Assembly: GCA_024694125.1 (NCBI GenBank)
Contig: JAILKE010000064.1
Location: 1-32,635, forward strand
DNA from: Bacteroidales bacterium
GTDB lineage: Bacteria > Bacteroidota > Bacteroidia > Bacteroidales > UBA3663
Reading direction: 5' to 3'
Length of the DNA: 32,635 bases
Under the pieces are notes generated by a model that was not told where the DNA came from, made no database searches, and worked only from the letters and a program-made list of their open reading frames with translations. The position numbers were made by a program, and so were the translations under genes. The first letter of the stretch is position 1, and every line of letters begins with the position of its first letter. Shown piece by piece: positions 16,181 to 24,082 of the stretch.

Positions 16181-18562
16181 ATGCAGTTGCTCCGTTCCCT
16201 ATACTTGACCCTCAGTTGGCTGTTTTGCGCCGTGGTCCCCGCCTCGGCGCAGGACAGCTGTTGTCACTACCAGATGGCGGGTCCCTACCCAGTAGTGGCG
16301 CGCGACGGCGAGTATCGTGCCAGCAAGGCGGGTAGCGAACGCGACATGTGGATGGCATGGCAGTGTGCCCAGTCGGGGCAGGACAGCATGGCACTGGCCA
16401 TCATCCATGCCTACGCCGCGACCCTGCAGCGTTTCGAGGGGCACGATGCACCGCTGTGTGCCATCCAGGCCTATCACCTGGTGCGTGCCATGATGGCTTT
16501 GCGCCTCCATGCCACTCCCGCATGGAGCGATATGGTGCGTCGTGCCATGTTGCCCACCATCGACCGGTTTGCGGCGGACAGCCCCTATGCCAACGGTAAC
16601 TGGGGCGCCATCGTCAACCGGCTCCGCATGGCGTGCGCCATCTTCCTGCAGGACAGTGCGTTGTACCAGGCTGCCATCGACTATCATCTACATGCCTACG
16701 ACAATGGTTCGTTGGCCCATTACATCAGCGCCACGGGTCAGTGCCAGGAGTCGGGCCGTGACCAGAACCATGCTCAACTGGGACTGGGCGCGCTCTGTGA
16801 TATCTGTGCGATGGCATGGGAACAGGGCGACGACCTGTGGGGAGCATTGGACAACCGACTGATGCAGGGCATCGAGTACTCGGCCCGTTATAACCTCGGT
16901 CTGGATGTGCCCTTCCAGACCTGGACCGACTGCACGGGCTTGTATGGCGAGTGGAGTGAGCCTGGTTCGATGGGCCGCGGCCGTGCCTGGGACATCTACC
17001 GCTTGCCCTACGATCACTATACGCAGGTGAAGCATCTCTCCATGCCGTACACCGAGAGGCTCTTCGCGCTGCAGGCCGAGGCAGCGCGCCGTGGTGAGGT
17101 GCGCTCCTCCACCGAGGGCAGTTCTTTCCAGGTGCCGGGTGTGGCTGAGGGTCAGCGCCTGCATCGCGTCGTGACCTATCCTGCCCCTGCTGGAGCACCG
17201 CTCAAGCACGATTATGCGGTCTATGTGCGTCCACGGGGCAGCGAACACTGGACTCAAGTCGATACCTATATGGCACGGGTGAACGCCTCGGTGGGCAGTG
17301 GCCGACACCGGGTGTCGCAGATCAGCTACTGTGTGTTCGATTTCACGGGCGATGTGTATGTGCGGGTCGTCAGTCGTGCCCGTACGTTCCGGACGGCGCG
17401 TGTCCGTCCCGATTATCGCGGCGTCATGGCACAGGTGCAGAATGACTCGACGTTCCAGTTCCTGCTCTTCCAGCCCGAGAATCTCAGCGTCGAACTGGAT
17501 GGTGACATCACGTCCAATCTGCTGCTCTTCACTTCGCGTCCTCCTGTGTCACGCCATGAGGCACAACGCCAGGCACAGGCTCAGGGACGCACGTTCCTCT
17601 ATTATCCTGCGGGTTTCTATCCGTCGCCCGATACCATACGGGTGCCCTCCCGTACCACGGTCTATCTGGATGGCGGTGCCTACTTTACTGGAACGTTTGC
17701 CATCGACGATGCAGAACATGTCAGTATCATTGGCCGTGGCATAGCACGTCCCGTCAGTGGGTATCAGGGCGCACATGTCTATCGGTCCCGCGATGTGCTC
17801 ATCGACGGATTGGTCCTCAATACCTGTCCCATTGGGGAATCCCGACAGGTTACATTGCACGATGTGCGAAGTATCTCACACCCGGCTTGGGGCGACGGAC
17901 TGAATGTCTTCGGCGGGTGTGACAGTATTCTGTTCGACAGGGTCTTCTGCCGCAACAGTGATGACTGTACCACGGCCTACGCCACGCGCAAGGGCTTCAG
18001 TGGCAGTACGCGTCATGTCACCATGCGCAATTCGACCTTGTGGGCGGATGTGGCGCATGCCATCTTCGTCGGTATTCATGGCGATGCCCATCGGGGAGAT
18101 ACCATCGAATATCTCCGTTACGAGAACATCGACATCCTCGGACAGGCTGAACCGCAGGTCGATTACCAGGGCTGTATGGCCATCAACTGTGGCGACAACA
18201 ACCTTGTCCGCGATGTCACGTTCGACAATATCCGCGTCGAACGGATTGAGCAGGGCAGTCTGCTGCAGGTCAAGGTGGGGTACAATCAGAAGTATTGTGC
18301 TTCTCCGGGCCGTGGCGTGGAAGATGTCCTGTTCCGTCGTGTCCGTTACTTGGGCACCCTGCCCAGCAGTCTCTGTCTGATTCATGGTTACGACTCCGCG
18401 CGCCTGGTCCGCAATATCTCCTTCCTCGATCTGAAAATCAATGGCCGCTTGCTCTATGACGGTATGCCCGATAAACCTGCCTGGTACTCCTCCGCCGACC
18501 TCGTTCCCATGTACATCGGCAATCATGTCCAGAATGTCGTGTTCAAGAAGGGTAGTGAGTAA
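16181..18562 (+). CDS. Two-domain secreted enzyme: PL38-like toroid fused to GH28/GH49-like beta-helix
   Basis: The start at 16181 (MQLLRSLYLTLSWLFCAVVPASAQ) gives a signal peptide. An open frame extends to a TTG at 16142 but adds 13 residues with no value. The protein has 793 residues. The N-terminal half (about 25-310) is an alginate-lyase-like toroid with QESGRDQNH (189-197), nearly the same motif as its neighbour. An Ig-like region follows (about 320-415). The C-terminal half is a right-handed parallel beta-helix with GDGLNVF (D572), NSDD (D594, D595) and FVGIHGD (H633), arranged like the acidic triad and histidine of clan GH-N (GH28 polygalacturonase, GH49). It may thus both lyse and hydrolyse a uronate-containing polymer. 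The start lies 53 bp after the previous stop, so the two genes probably form an operon. Activity of either half is inferred. Confidence 0.75.
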   Translation: MQLLRSLYLTLSWLFCAVVPASAQDSCCHYQMAGPYPVVARDGEYRASKAGSERDMWMAWQCAQSGQDSMALAIIHAYAATLQRFEGHDAPLCAIQAYHLVRAMMALRLHATPAWSDMVRRAMLPTIDRFAADSPYANGNWGAIVNRLRMACAIFLQDSALYQAAIDYHLHAYDNGSLAHYISATGQCQESGRDQNHAQLGLGALCDICAMAWEQGDDLWGALDNRLMQGIEYSARYNLGLDVPFQTWTDCTGLYGEWSEPGSMGRGRAWDIYRLPYDHYTQVKHLSMPYTERLFALQAEAARRGEVRSSTEGSSFQVPGVAEGQRLHRVVTYPAPAGAPLKHDYAVYVRPRGSEHWTQVDTYMARVNASVGSGRHRVSQISYCVFDFTGDVYVRVVSRARTFRTARVRPDYRGVMAQVQNDSTFQFLLFQPENLSVELDGDITSNLLLFTSRPPVSRHEAQRQAQAQGRTFLYYPAGFYPSPDTIRVPSRTTVYLDGGAYFTGTFAIDDAEHVSIIGRGIARPVSGYQGAHVYRSRDVLIDGLVLNTCPIGESRQVTLHDVRSISHPAWGDGLNVFGGCDSILFDRVFCRNSDDCTTAYATRKGFSGSTRHVTMRNSTLWADVAHAIFVGIHGDAHRGDTIEYLRYENIDILGQAEPQVDYQGCMAINCGDNNLVRDVTFDNIRVERIEQGSLLQVKVGYNQKYCASPGRGVEDVLFRRVRYLGTLPSSLCLIHGYDSARLVRNISFLDLKINGRLLYDGMPDKPAWYSSADLVPMYIGNHVQNVVFKKGSE

Positions 18563-18654
18563 AGGGGAGTGGGGAATGAGTAAAGGGTAAAGAGTAGTGA
18601 GTAAAGGGTAATGGGTAGTGAGTAAAGGGTAAAGGGTAAAGAGTAAAGGGTAAT
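18550..18654. repeat. Fifteen 7-bp repeats beginning inside the fusion-enzyme gene
   Basis: Fifteen heptamers in unbroken register, mostly fitting G[GA]GTA[AG][AT] (GGGTAGT, GAGTAAA, GGGTAAA, GGGTAAT; two units depart as GGGGAGT and GGGGAAT). The array starts within the coding sequence: the last residues GSE and the stop TAA (18560-18562) are made by the first two units. Confidence 0.9.
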
Positions 18655-18667
18655 TCCTATAATTCTG

Positions 18668-18876
18668 TAATTCTAGTATTTTAATTAATTCTAATAATCC
18701 TGTAATTCTAGTATTTTAATTAATTCTTATAATTCTGTAATTCTAGTATTTTAATAATTCTAATAATTCTGTAATTCTAGTATTTTAATTAATTCCTATA
18801 ATTCTCTAATTCTAGTATTCTAGAATAAATTCTTGTAATTCTAGTATTCTAAAATATTTTTTGTAATTCTAGTATT
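18668..18876. repeat. Seven-copy A+T-rich repeat with about 35-bp period
   Basis: The core TAATTCTAGTATT occurs at 18668, 18703, 18738, 18772, 18807, 18836 and 18864. Spacings are 35, 35, 34, 35, 29 and 28 bp; the last units are shortened. Spacers are related A+T-rich sequence (TTTTAATTAATTC). The core contains TCTAGTA and no obvious coding frame. It is not a CRISPR array, since the spacers are themselves repeats. Confidence 0.9.
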
Positions 18877-18935
18877 CTTATTCGTCAATTGGGGTATCGA
18901 GTACAGTATCTAGTTTGCAGCGAGTACTTTCATAG

Positions 18936-18979
18936 TGCGATTGGTGTGCGATTGAAATGCGATCGGTGTGCGATTGGTG
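18936..18979. repeat. Four 11-bp direct repeats
   Basis: TGCGATTGGTG, TGCGATTGAAA, TGCGATCGGTG, TGCGATTGGTG in direct succession, with a further degenerate copy (TGCGATCGTGT) at 19009-19019. The 11-bp period is close to one helical turn, so a protein could bind each copy on the same face. They lie about 350 bp upstream of the glycogen synthase promoter. Confidence 0.8.
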
Positions 18980-19324
18980 ATCCCTATCGAGTCGTACACG
19001 AAGCATACTGCGATCGTGTTGCAATGGAGTGCGGTGAAATAGGTGAAAATAGTGGTAACGTAGTGGGAGAGGAGTCGAGGAAGGGAGAGTGTGCGTGTGC
19101 GAGTATGTAAACAGCGACAGAGAAAAGGCATAGCGGCATAGATACAATCTATTGTACAAAAATGAAGATATCAACAGTTTTTAAGAGCGTAAACAGTCGG
19201 AAAAAGACAAAATAGAGCGTTAAAAAATGTAAAACAACATCAATAATATGTTAATAAACGTTTAATAAATAGGAAAATACTAAAATAAATGTTAATCAAA
19301 TGTTAATATTCGGATTATTTTGCA
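18980..19324. other. Gene-free stretch before the glycogen synthase promoter
   Basis: Apart from the degenerate 11-bp unit at 19009 I see nothing coding. Short open frames exist on both strands in 18878-19174 but look like chance. From about 19180 the sequence becomes strongly A+T-rich, with repeated GTTAATA/GTTTAATAAA motifs leading into the promoter, as expected for an upstream promoter region. Confidence 0.6.
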
Positions 19325-19332
19325 TACCTTTG
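19325..19332 (+). promoter_or_regulatory. -7 promoter element of glycogen synthase
   Basis: TACCTTTG matches TAnnTTTG. The expected -33 TTTG is not evident; the region at that distance is A+T-rich (TGTTAATATT). The start point would be near 19338, giving a 5' leader of about 280 bases. Confidence 0.6.
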
Positions 19333-19334
19333 CC

Positions 19335-19430
19335 ATGTCCAAAGTCGGGGAGCGCCCCAGACGAGCCATAACCCAGGCTGGACATTGATACAGATATATA
19401 AATACGACAATGTGACATGCGCCGCGGCGC
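19335..19430 (+). promoter_or_regulatory. Structured 5' leader of the glycogen synthase mRNA
   Basis: A possible three-way junction: P1 ATGTCCA (19335-19341) with TGGACAT (19379-19385); P2 GTCGGGG (19344-19350), loop AGCG, CCCC (19355-19358) and GAC (19360-19362) with one bulged A; P3 GCC (19365-19367) with GGC (19376-19378). Downstream, the perfect palindrome GCGCCGCGGCGC (19419-19430) can form a short G+C hairpin. The P1 5' strand starts at or just before the predicted transcript start, so P1 may be shortened. I cannot match this to a known riboswitch. The remaining leader (19431-19616) contains three CTGCAG copies. Confidence 0.4.
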
Positions 19431-19616
19431 AGTGTAGATTATTCACCCAATGTTCAAATTTTTATAATCGGCCATAAACAACCCACTGCAGCGAACAAAA
19501 AGCTGAGGAGGGGCTGCAGACGCTGGTACTGCAGAAGAAGAAATGGCGATGGAGAGACTACAATAACGGGAATTGCACAGAGTGCAGCGGAAAACTATTG
19601 ATTATTCAAGCATACA

Positions 19617-21269
19617 ATGAAAGATAAGATATTAACTCCAGATTTTTTATTTGAGGTAAGCTGGGAGGTTTGCAACAAGGTAGGAGGCATCTATGCGGTG
19701 CTTTCGACCAAGGCAGCCACACTCAAGCAGCAGATTGGCGACGGACTCGTGTTCGTCGGCCCCGACCTGTGGTTTGAGCAGGAGTCTCCCTTCTTCCTCG
19801 CCCAGGCATCGACCACACTGAACGAGTGGGCGAGCCGGGCACAGAGTGAGGGCCTCAAGGTGAGAGTGGGCCGATGGGACGTACCTGGCCAGCCACAGGT
19901 AGTCCTGGTCGATTTCCGCCCGTTCTATGCACAGAAGAATGCCTTCTACGGCAAGATGTGGGAGTGGTTCGGTGTCAATTCGTTGGCAGGATACGGCGAC
20001 TACGACGAGGCGTGTACCTTCGCCTACGCATCGGCCAAAGTGATAGAGAGCATGTACAAGCACCTCTGCCCGCTGCGCAGCAACGTGGTGGCTCACTTCA
20101 ACGAGTGGACCACGGGTATGGGCGTGCTCTACCTGCACCACAAACTGCCATCTATCGCTACGATGTTCACCACGCACGCTACGAGCATAGGCCGTAGTAT
20201 ATGTGGCAACAACAAACCGCTATATGACTATCTGCAGGGTTACAACGGAGACCAGATGGCCGAGGAATTGAACATGGTGAGCAAGCACAGCGTGGAGAAA
20301 CGTGCCGCACAGATGGCAGACTGCTTCACGACGGTGAGCGACATCACGGCTGCCGAGTGCAACCAGTTGCTGGAGCGTATGCCGTTGGTGACGCCCAATG
20401 GATTCGAGAACGGTTTCGTGCCGCGTGGAGTGGCGTTCAACCGTACGCGCAGGGAGAGTCGTCAGGCGCTGACGCGACTGGTGGAGTGCCTGACCGGTGC
20501 GGCTCCGTCGGAGGATGCCCTCTTCATCGGTACGGCAGGTCGCTGTGAGTACAAGAACAAGGGACTGGACGTCTTCCTCGACACCTTGGCCCGTCTGCGC
20601 AGCCGTCAGGTGGAGCGTGAGGTGGTAGCCTTCATCATGGTGCCGGGTTGGGTGCAGGAGGCTCGTGCCGACGTGGTGGCACGCTACGAGAGCAATGCCC
20701 AGTTCACGAGCGGATGCAGCGATCCGGTCTTCACGCACGCGGTACATAATTATTATGAGGACGCCATCCTGAACCGCATCCATCAGCTGGACTTCCAGAA
20801 CCAGCCGGGCGACCGCATCAAGGTGGTCTATATCCCGAGTTACCTGAATGGCGACGATGGCCTGCTCAACCGTACTTACTATTCGCTGTTGGCAGGTCTG
20901 GACCTGACGGTCTATCCATCGTACTACGAGCCATGGGGATATACTCCGATGGAGTCCTGCGCCTTTGGCGTGCCGACCATCACCACCAGCCTGTCGGGCT
21001 TCGGTATGTGGTGCAAGAGCATAGGCAAGGGCGACCAGTTGAGCGACGGTGTCGCAGTTGTGCCACGCAGCGACTCGGGTTACGAGGAGGTGGTCAACCG
21101 CATAGCCGACCTGGTCATCGGCATGTGCGACGTTCCTGCCACCGAGGTCAAGGTCTATCGACAGGAGGCCCGCAAGATTGCTACCCGCGCCGAGTGGAAA
21201 CACTTCATCAAGGCCTATGACCAGGGCTACGATATGGCGCTGAGGAAGATGCAGTGGAGAGTGGGGTAA
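19617..21269 (+). CDS. Glycogen synthase, eukaryote-like GT3 type
   Basis: A 550-residue glycogen synthase that extends alpha-1,4-glucan from a nucleotide-glucose donor. It is of the GT3 (animal/fungal) type rather than the usual bacterial GT5. The N-terminus LFEVSWEVCNKVGGIYAVLSTKA (residues 11-33) is nearly that of eukaryotic glycogen synthase, including the KVGGIY donor-binding loop. The C-terminal YPSYYEPWGYTPMESCAFGVPT block (about 436-457), followed by TTSLSGFGMW, carries the EX7E-like catalytic and donor-binding region of GT3. The mid region (VVAHFNEWTTGMG; FTTHATSIGR) also follows this family. The gene follows a long leader and precedes the phosphorylase gene by 257 bp, forming a storage-glucan pair. 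Eukaryotic phosphorylation and glucose-6-phosphate sites were not assessed. Confidence 0.92.
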   Translation: MKDKILTPDFLFEVSWEVCNKVGGIYAVLSTKAATLKQQIGDGLVFVGPDLWFEQESPFFLAQASTTLNEWASRAQSEGLKVRVGRWDVPGQPQVVLVDFRPFYAQKNAFYGKMWEWFGVNSLAGYGDYDEACTFAYASAKVIESMYKHLCPLRSNVVAHFNEWTTGMGVLYLHHKLPSIATMFTTHATSIGRSICGNNKPLYDYLQGYNGDQMAEELNMVSKHSVEKRAAQMADCFTTVSDITAAECNQLLERMPLVTPNGFENGFVPRGVAFNRTRRESRQALTRLVECLTGAAPSEDALFIGTAGRCEYKNKGLDVFLDTLARLRSRQVEREVVAFIMVPGWVQEARADVVARYESNAQFTSGCSDPVFTHAVHNYYEDAILNRIHQLDFQNQPGDRIKVVYIPSYLNGDDGLLNRTYYSLLAGLDLTVYPSYYEPWGYTPMESCAFGVPTITTSLSGFGMWCKSIGKGDQLSDGVAVVPRSDSGYEEVVNRIADLVIGMCDVPATEVKVYRQEARKIATRAEWKHFIKAYDQGYDMALRKMQWRVG

Positions 21270-21406
21270 TATCTCTTTTCTCTCCGACGGGAAGGGAACG
21301 CCTCAGTGAAGTGAAACGAAAGGAACAAAAATATGATAAGATTATTGACCTAATAATTTGGTAAAATAATCAATCAACATATACTCATTAGGCAATTGTA
21401 TCGTCC

Positions 21407-21479
21407 TTGTCAATTCTTTGTCACTTCCCTGTCACTTCTTTGTCACTTCCCTTAGAAATGCCACTTCCCTGTCACTTCC
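21407..21479. repeat. 11-bp repeats in the synthase-phosphorylase gap
   Basis: TTGTCAATTCT, TTGTCACTTCC, CTGTCACTTCT and TTGTCACTTCC follow one another exactly (21407-21450). After an 11-bp break come ATGCCACTTCC (21458-21468) and CTGTCACTTCC (21469-21479). No convincing promoter is seen in 21270-21526, so the phosphorylase gene may depend on readthrough. The strand is C+T-rich. Confidence 0.85.
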
Positions 21480-21526
21480 TTTAACTTTATTTGTTTTTTC
21501 TTTTTTAATCCTTAATATTTTTTTGT

Positions 21527-24082
21527 ATGAAAGTACAAGTTTGTAATACCAACGCCCCAGCTTGGCGTGACATTACCGTTAAGTCGAAGCTCCCAGAGAG
21601 CCTGAACGGACTCAGTGTAGTAGCCCGTAACCTGTGGTGGTCGTGGGATACCAATGCCCGCAAGTTGTGGCGCGAACTCGACATCGACCTTTGGCGCAGC
21701 ACCGGACACAATCCAGCAGCCATGCTCGAGATAATGAGCTATGACCGTCTGCAGGAGATAGCCGACAACGCCGAGTTGATGAAGAAAGTCAATGACGTAG
21801 TAACACGTTTCGAGGCCTATATGGCCGAGCCAAAAGATAGCAGTCGTCCATCGGTAGCCTACTTCTGTATGGAGTATGGTCTGACCGCTTGCCTCAAGAT
21901 CTACTCTGGTGGTCTGGGCATCCTGGCAGGCGATTATGTCAAGGAGGCTTCGGACTCGAACGTAGATTTTTGCGCCGTCGGTTTCCTGTATCGCTATGGA
22001 TACTTCACCCAGACTCTGGCAGCCGACGGCAGTCAGGAGGCTGACTACGAGGCACAGAACTTCGACCAGCTGCCCATCGAGCAGGTCAAGGACAAGGATG
22101 GCAACCAGATCGTACTCGAGGTACCTTACCACGACGGCCTGATGGTCTATGCCCGCATCTGGCAGGTTAATGTAGGCCGTGTCAAACTCTATCTGCTCGA
22201 CACCGACTTCGACCGTAACTCAGAGTATGACCGCAGCATCACCCACCGTCTGTATGGCGGCGACTGGGAGAACCGCATCAAGCAGGAGTATCTGCTCGGC
22301 ATCGGCGGTGTATTGCTCCTGAACCGTCTGGGTATCAAGAAACAGGTATATCACGCCAACGAGGGTCACGCTGCCCTGATGAGCGCTCAGCGTATGGCTG
22401 ACCTGATCGAGCAGGAGGGTCTGACCTTCCAGCAGGCTCTCGAGGTGGTACGCAGCTCATCGCTCTACACCTGCCACACTCCAGTACCAGCAGGACATGA
22501 CTACTTCGAGGAGGGTCTGTTCTACAAGTATATGAGCCACTTCGCTGGCAAGCTCGGTATCGAGTGGGCTGACTTCATGAACATGGGCCGTGAGACTCCA
22601 GGCGAGGGTAAGTTCTCGATGTCTGTCTTCGCGCTCAATACCTGCCAGGAGGCCAACGGTGTATCGTGGTTGCACGGTGCCGTATCGCGCAACATGTTCC
22701 AGCCAGTATGGAAGGGCTACGCTCCCGAGGAGTTGCACGTCGGTTATGTGACCAATGGTGTGCACCACCCAACATGGGCTGCCAGCGAGTGGAAGGCCTT
22801 CTACACCAAACTCTTCGGTGCTGACTACCTGAACAGCCAGACCAGCGAGGCAATGTGGAAGAAGATCTACGATGCCAAGGACGAGGAGATCTGGGACATC
22901 CGTAAGGCATTGAAGAAGAAACTGTTCGACTACATCAAGGAGGAGGTTGCCAACAACCTGCGCAAGAAACAGGAGAACCCAGCCAAGATCCTGCAGGCTG
23001 TCAATGCACTGAGCCCAGATGCACTGACCATCGGTTTCGCCCGTCGTTTCGCTACCTACAAGCGTGCGCACCTGCTCTTCACCGACCTGGATCGTCTGGA
23101 CAAGATTGTCAACAACCCACAGCGCCCAGTTCAGTTCATCTTCGCCGGCAAGGCTCACCCTGCCGATGGCGGTGGACAGGGCCTGATCCGTCGCATCGTC
23201 GAGATCAGCCGTATGCCTCAGTTCATGGGCAAGATCGTCTTTGTCGAGAACTACGATATGGATGTGGCCAAGCGCCTGGTGGTAGGTGTCGATATCTGGA
23301 TGAACACCCCAACCCGTCCTCTCGAGGCATCGGGTACATCGGGCGAGAAGGCTGTACAGAACGGCGTGCTCAACCTCTCCGTCCTGGACGGCTGGTGGTA
23401 CGAGGGCTATCGTGAGGGCGCCGGTTGGGCATTGACCGACAAGCGTACCTTCCAGAACCAGGCATTGCAGGATCAGCTCGACGCCGAGACTATCTACACG
23501 ATGCTCGAGACCGAGATCGTACCTCTCTACTTCGACAAGAATGAGAAGGGCTTCAGCACCCGTTGGGTACACTGCATCAAGAACTGTCTGGCTCAGATTA
23601 CTCCTAACTTCACGATGCGCCGTCAGTTGGACGACTACTACGACCGCTTCTACTGCAAGGAGGCTGCCCGTGCCAAGCGTCTGGCTGCCAACAACTACGA
23701 GCTCGCCAAGCAGATTGCTGCATGGAAGGAGAAAGTGGCTGCCAACTGGGACAGCATCGAGATCAAGAGCGTAGAGATGCCAGGCGTATCGGAGACCGGT
23801 ATGACCGCAGGTACTTCATATACTGGCACCGTAGTGGTCGATGGCAAGGAGATAGCCGACAGCATCGGCATCGACCTGGTTATCACCAAGAGCGGTGACG
23901 GCGCACATCACGACTACCGTTCGTTCGAGATGGAGGTAACCAAGCGCGAGGGCTCGGTTGTCACCTTCCAGATCAACTATCCTGTCAAGAACGCCGGTTC
24001 ATACAAGTTCGGCTTCCGACTCTTCCCGAAGAACGAGGAACTGCCTCACCGTATGGATTTCGCCTATACTAAATGGTTCTAA
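21527..24082 (+). CDS. Alpha-glucan (glycogen) phosphorylase, GT35
   Basis: An 851-residue phosphorylase of the alpha-glucan family with the N-terminal DUF3417-type domain (NLWWSWDTNARKLWRELD, about 36-53). It releases glucose-1-phosphate from glycogen using pyridoxal phosphate. Key motifs are YFCMEYGLTACLKIYSGGLGILAGDYVKEASD (from about residue 112), the CHTPVPAGHD block (about 322-331), FARRFATYKRAHL (about 505-517) and the PLP-lysine region EASGTSGEKAVQNG (about 604-617), where the lysine is the Schiff-base residue. A short C-terminal beta domain follows (about 745-851). With the synthase upstream it makes a synthesis/breakdown pair. The gene ends in a terminator. Maltodextrin versus glycogen preference cannot be read. 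Confidence 0.94.
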   Translation: MKVQVCNTNAPAWRDITVKSKLPESLNGLSVVARNLWWSWDTNARKLWRELDIDLWRSTGHNPAAMLEIMSYDRLQEIADNAELMKKVNDVVTRFEAYMAEPKDSSRPSVAYFCMEYGLTACLKIYSGGLGILAGDYVKEASDSNVDFCAVGFLYRYGYFTQTLAADGSQEADYEAQNFDQLPIEQVKDKDGNQIVLEVPYHDGLMVYARIWQVNVGRVKLYLLDTDFDRNSEYDRSITHRLYGGDWENRIKQEYLLGIGGVLLLNRLGIKKQVYHANEGHAALMSAQRMADLIEQEGLTFQQALEVVRSSSLYTCHTPVPAGHDYFEEGLFYKYMSHFAGKLGIEWADFMNMGRETPGEGKFSMSVFALNTCQEANGVSWLHGAVSRNMFQPVWKGYAPEELHVGYVTNGVHHPTWAASEWKAFYTKLFGADYLNSQTSEAMWKKIYDAKDEEIWDIRKALKKKLFDYIKEEVANNLRKKQENPAKILQAVNALSPDALTIGFARRFATYKRAHLLFTDLDRLDKIVNNPQRPVQFIFAGKAHPADGGGQGLIRRIVEISRMPQFMGKIVFVENYDMDVAKRLVVGVDIWMNTPTRPLEASGTSGEKAVQNGVLNLSVLDGWWYEGYREGAGWALTDKRTFQNQALQDQLDAETIYTMLETEIVPLYFDKNEKGFSTRWVHCIKNCLAQITPNFTMRRQLDDYYDRFYCKEAARAKRLAANNYELAKQIAAWKEKVAANWDSIEIKSVEMPGVSETGMTAGTSYTGTVVVDGKEIADSIGIDLVITKSGDGAHHDYRSFEMEVTKREGSVVTFQINYPVKNAGSYKFGFRLFPKNEELPHRMDFAYTKWF

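Noticed and set aside
18668..18876. Possible CRISPR array
   Set aside because: Repeat core is only 13 bp, spacers are near-copies of each other, no cas genes in the window.
18878..19174. Short open frames on both strands upstream of glycogen synthase
   Set aside because: Low-complexity products, no start signals, overlap with 11-bp repeats.
19497..19570. Leader peptide after GAGGAGGGG in the glycogen synthase leader
   Set aside because: The nearest ATG (a seven-codon frame) is about 30 bases from the purine run, too far to be a ribosome site, and this group seldom uses Shine-Dalgarno pairing.
22457..23572. A 371-codon minus-strand frame opposite the phosphorylase gene
   Set aside because: Antisense shadow; the plus-strand frame carries the PLP-lysine motif.
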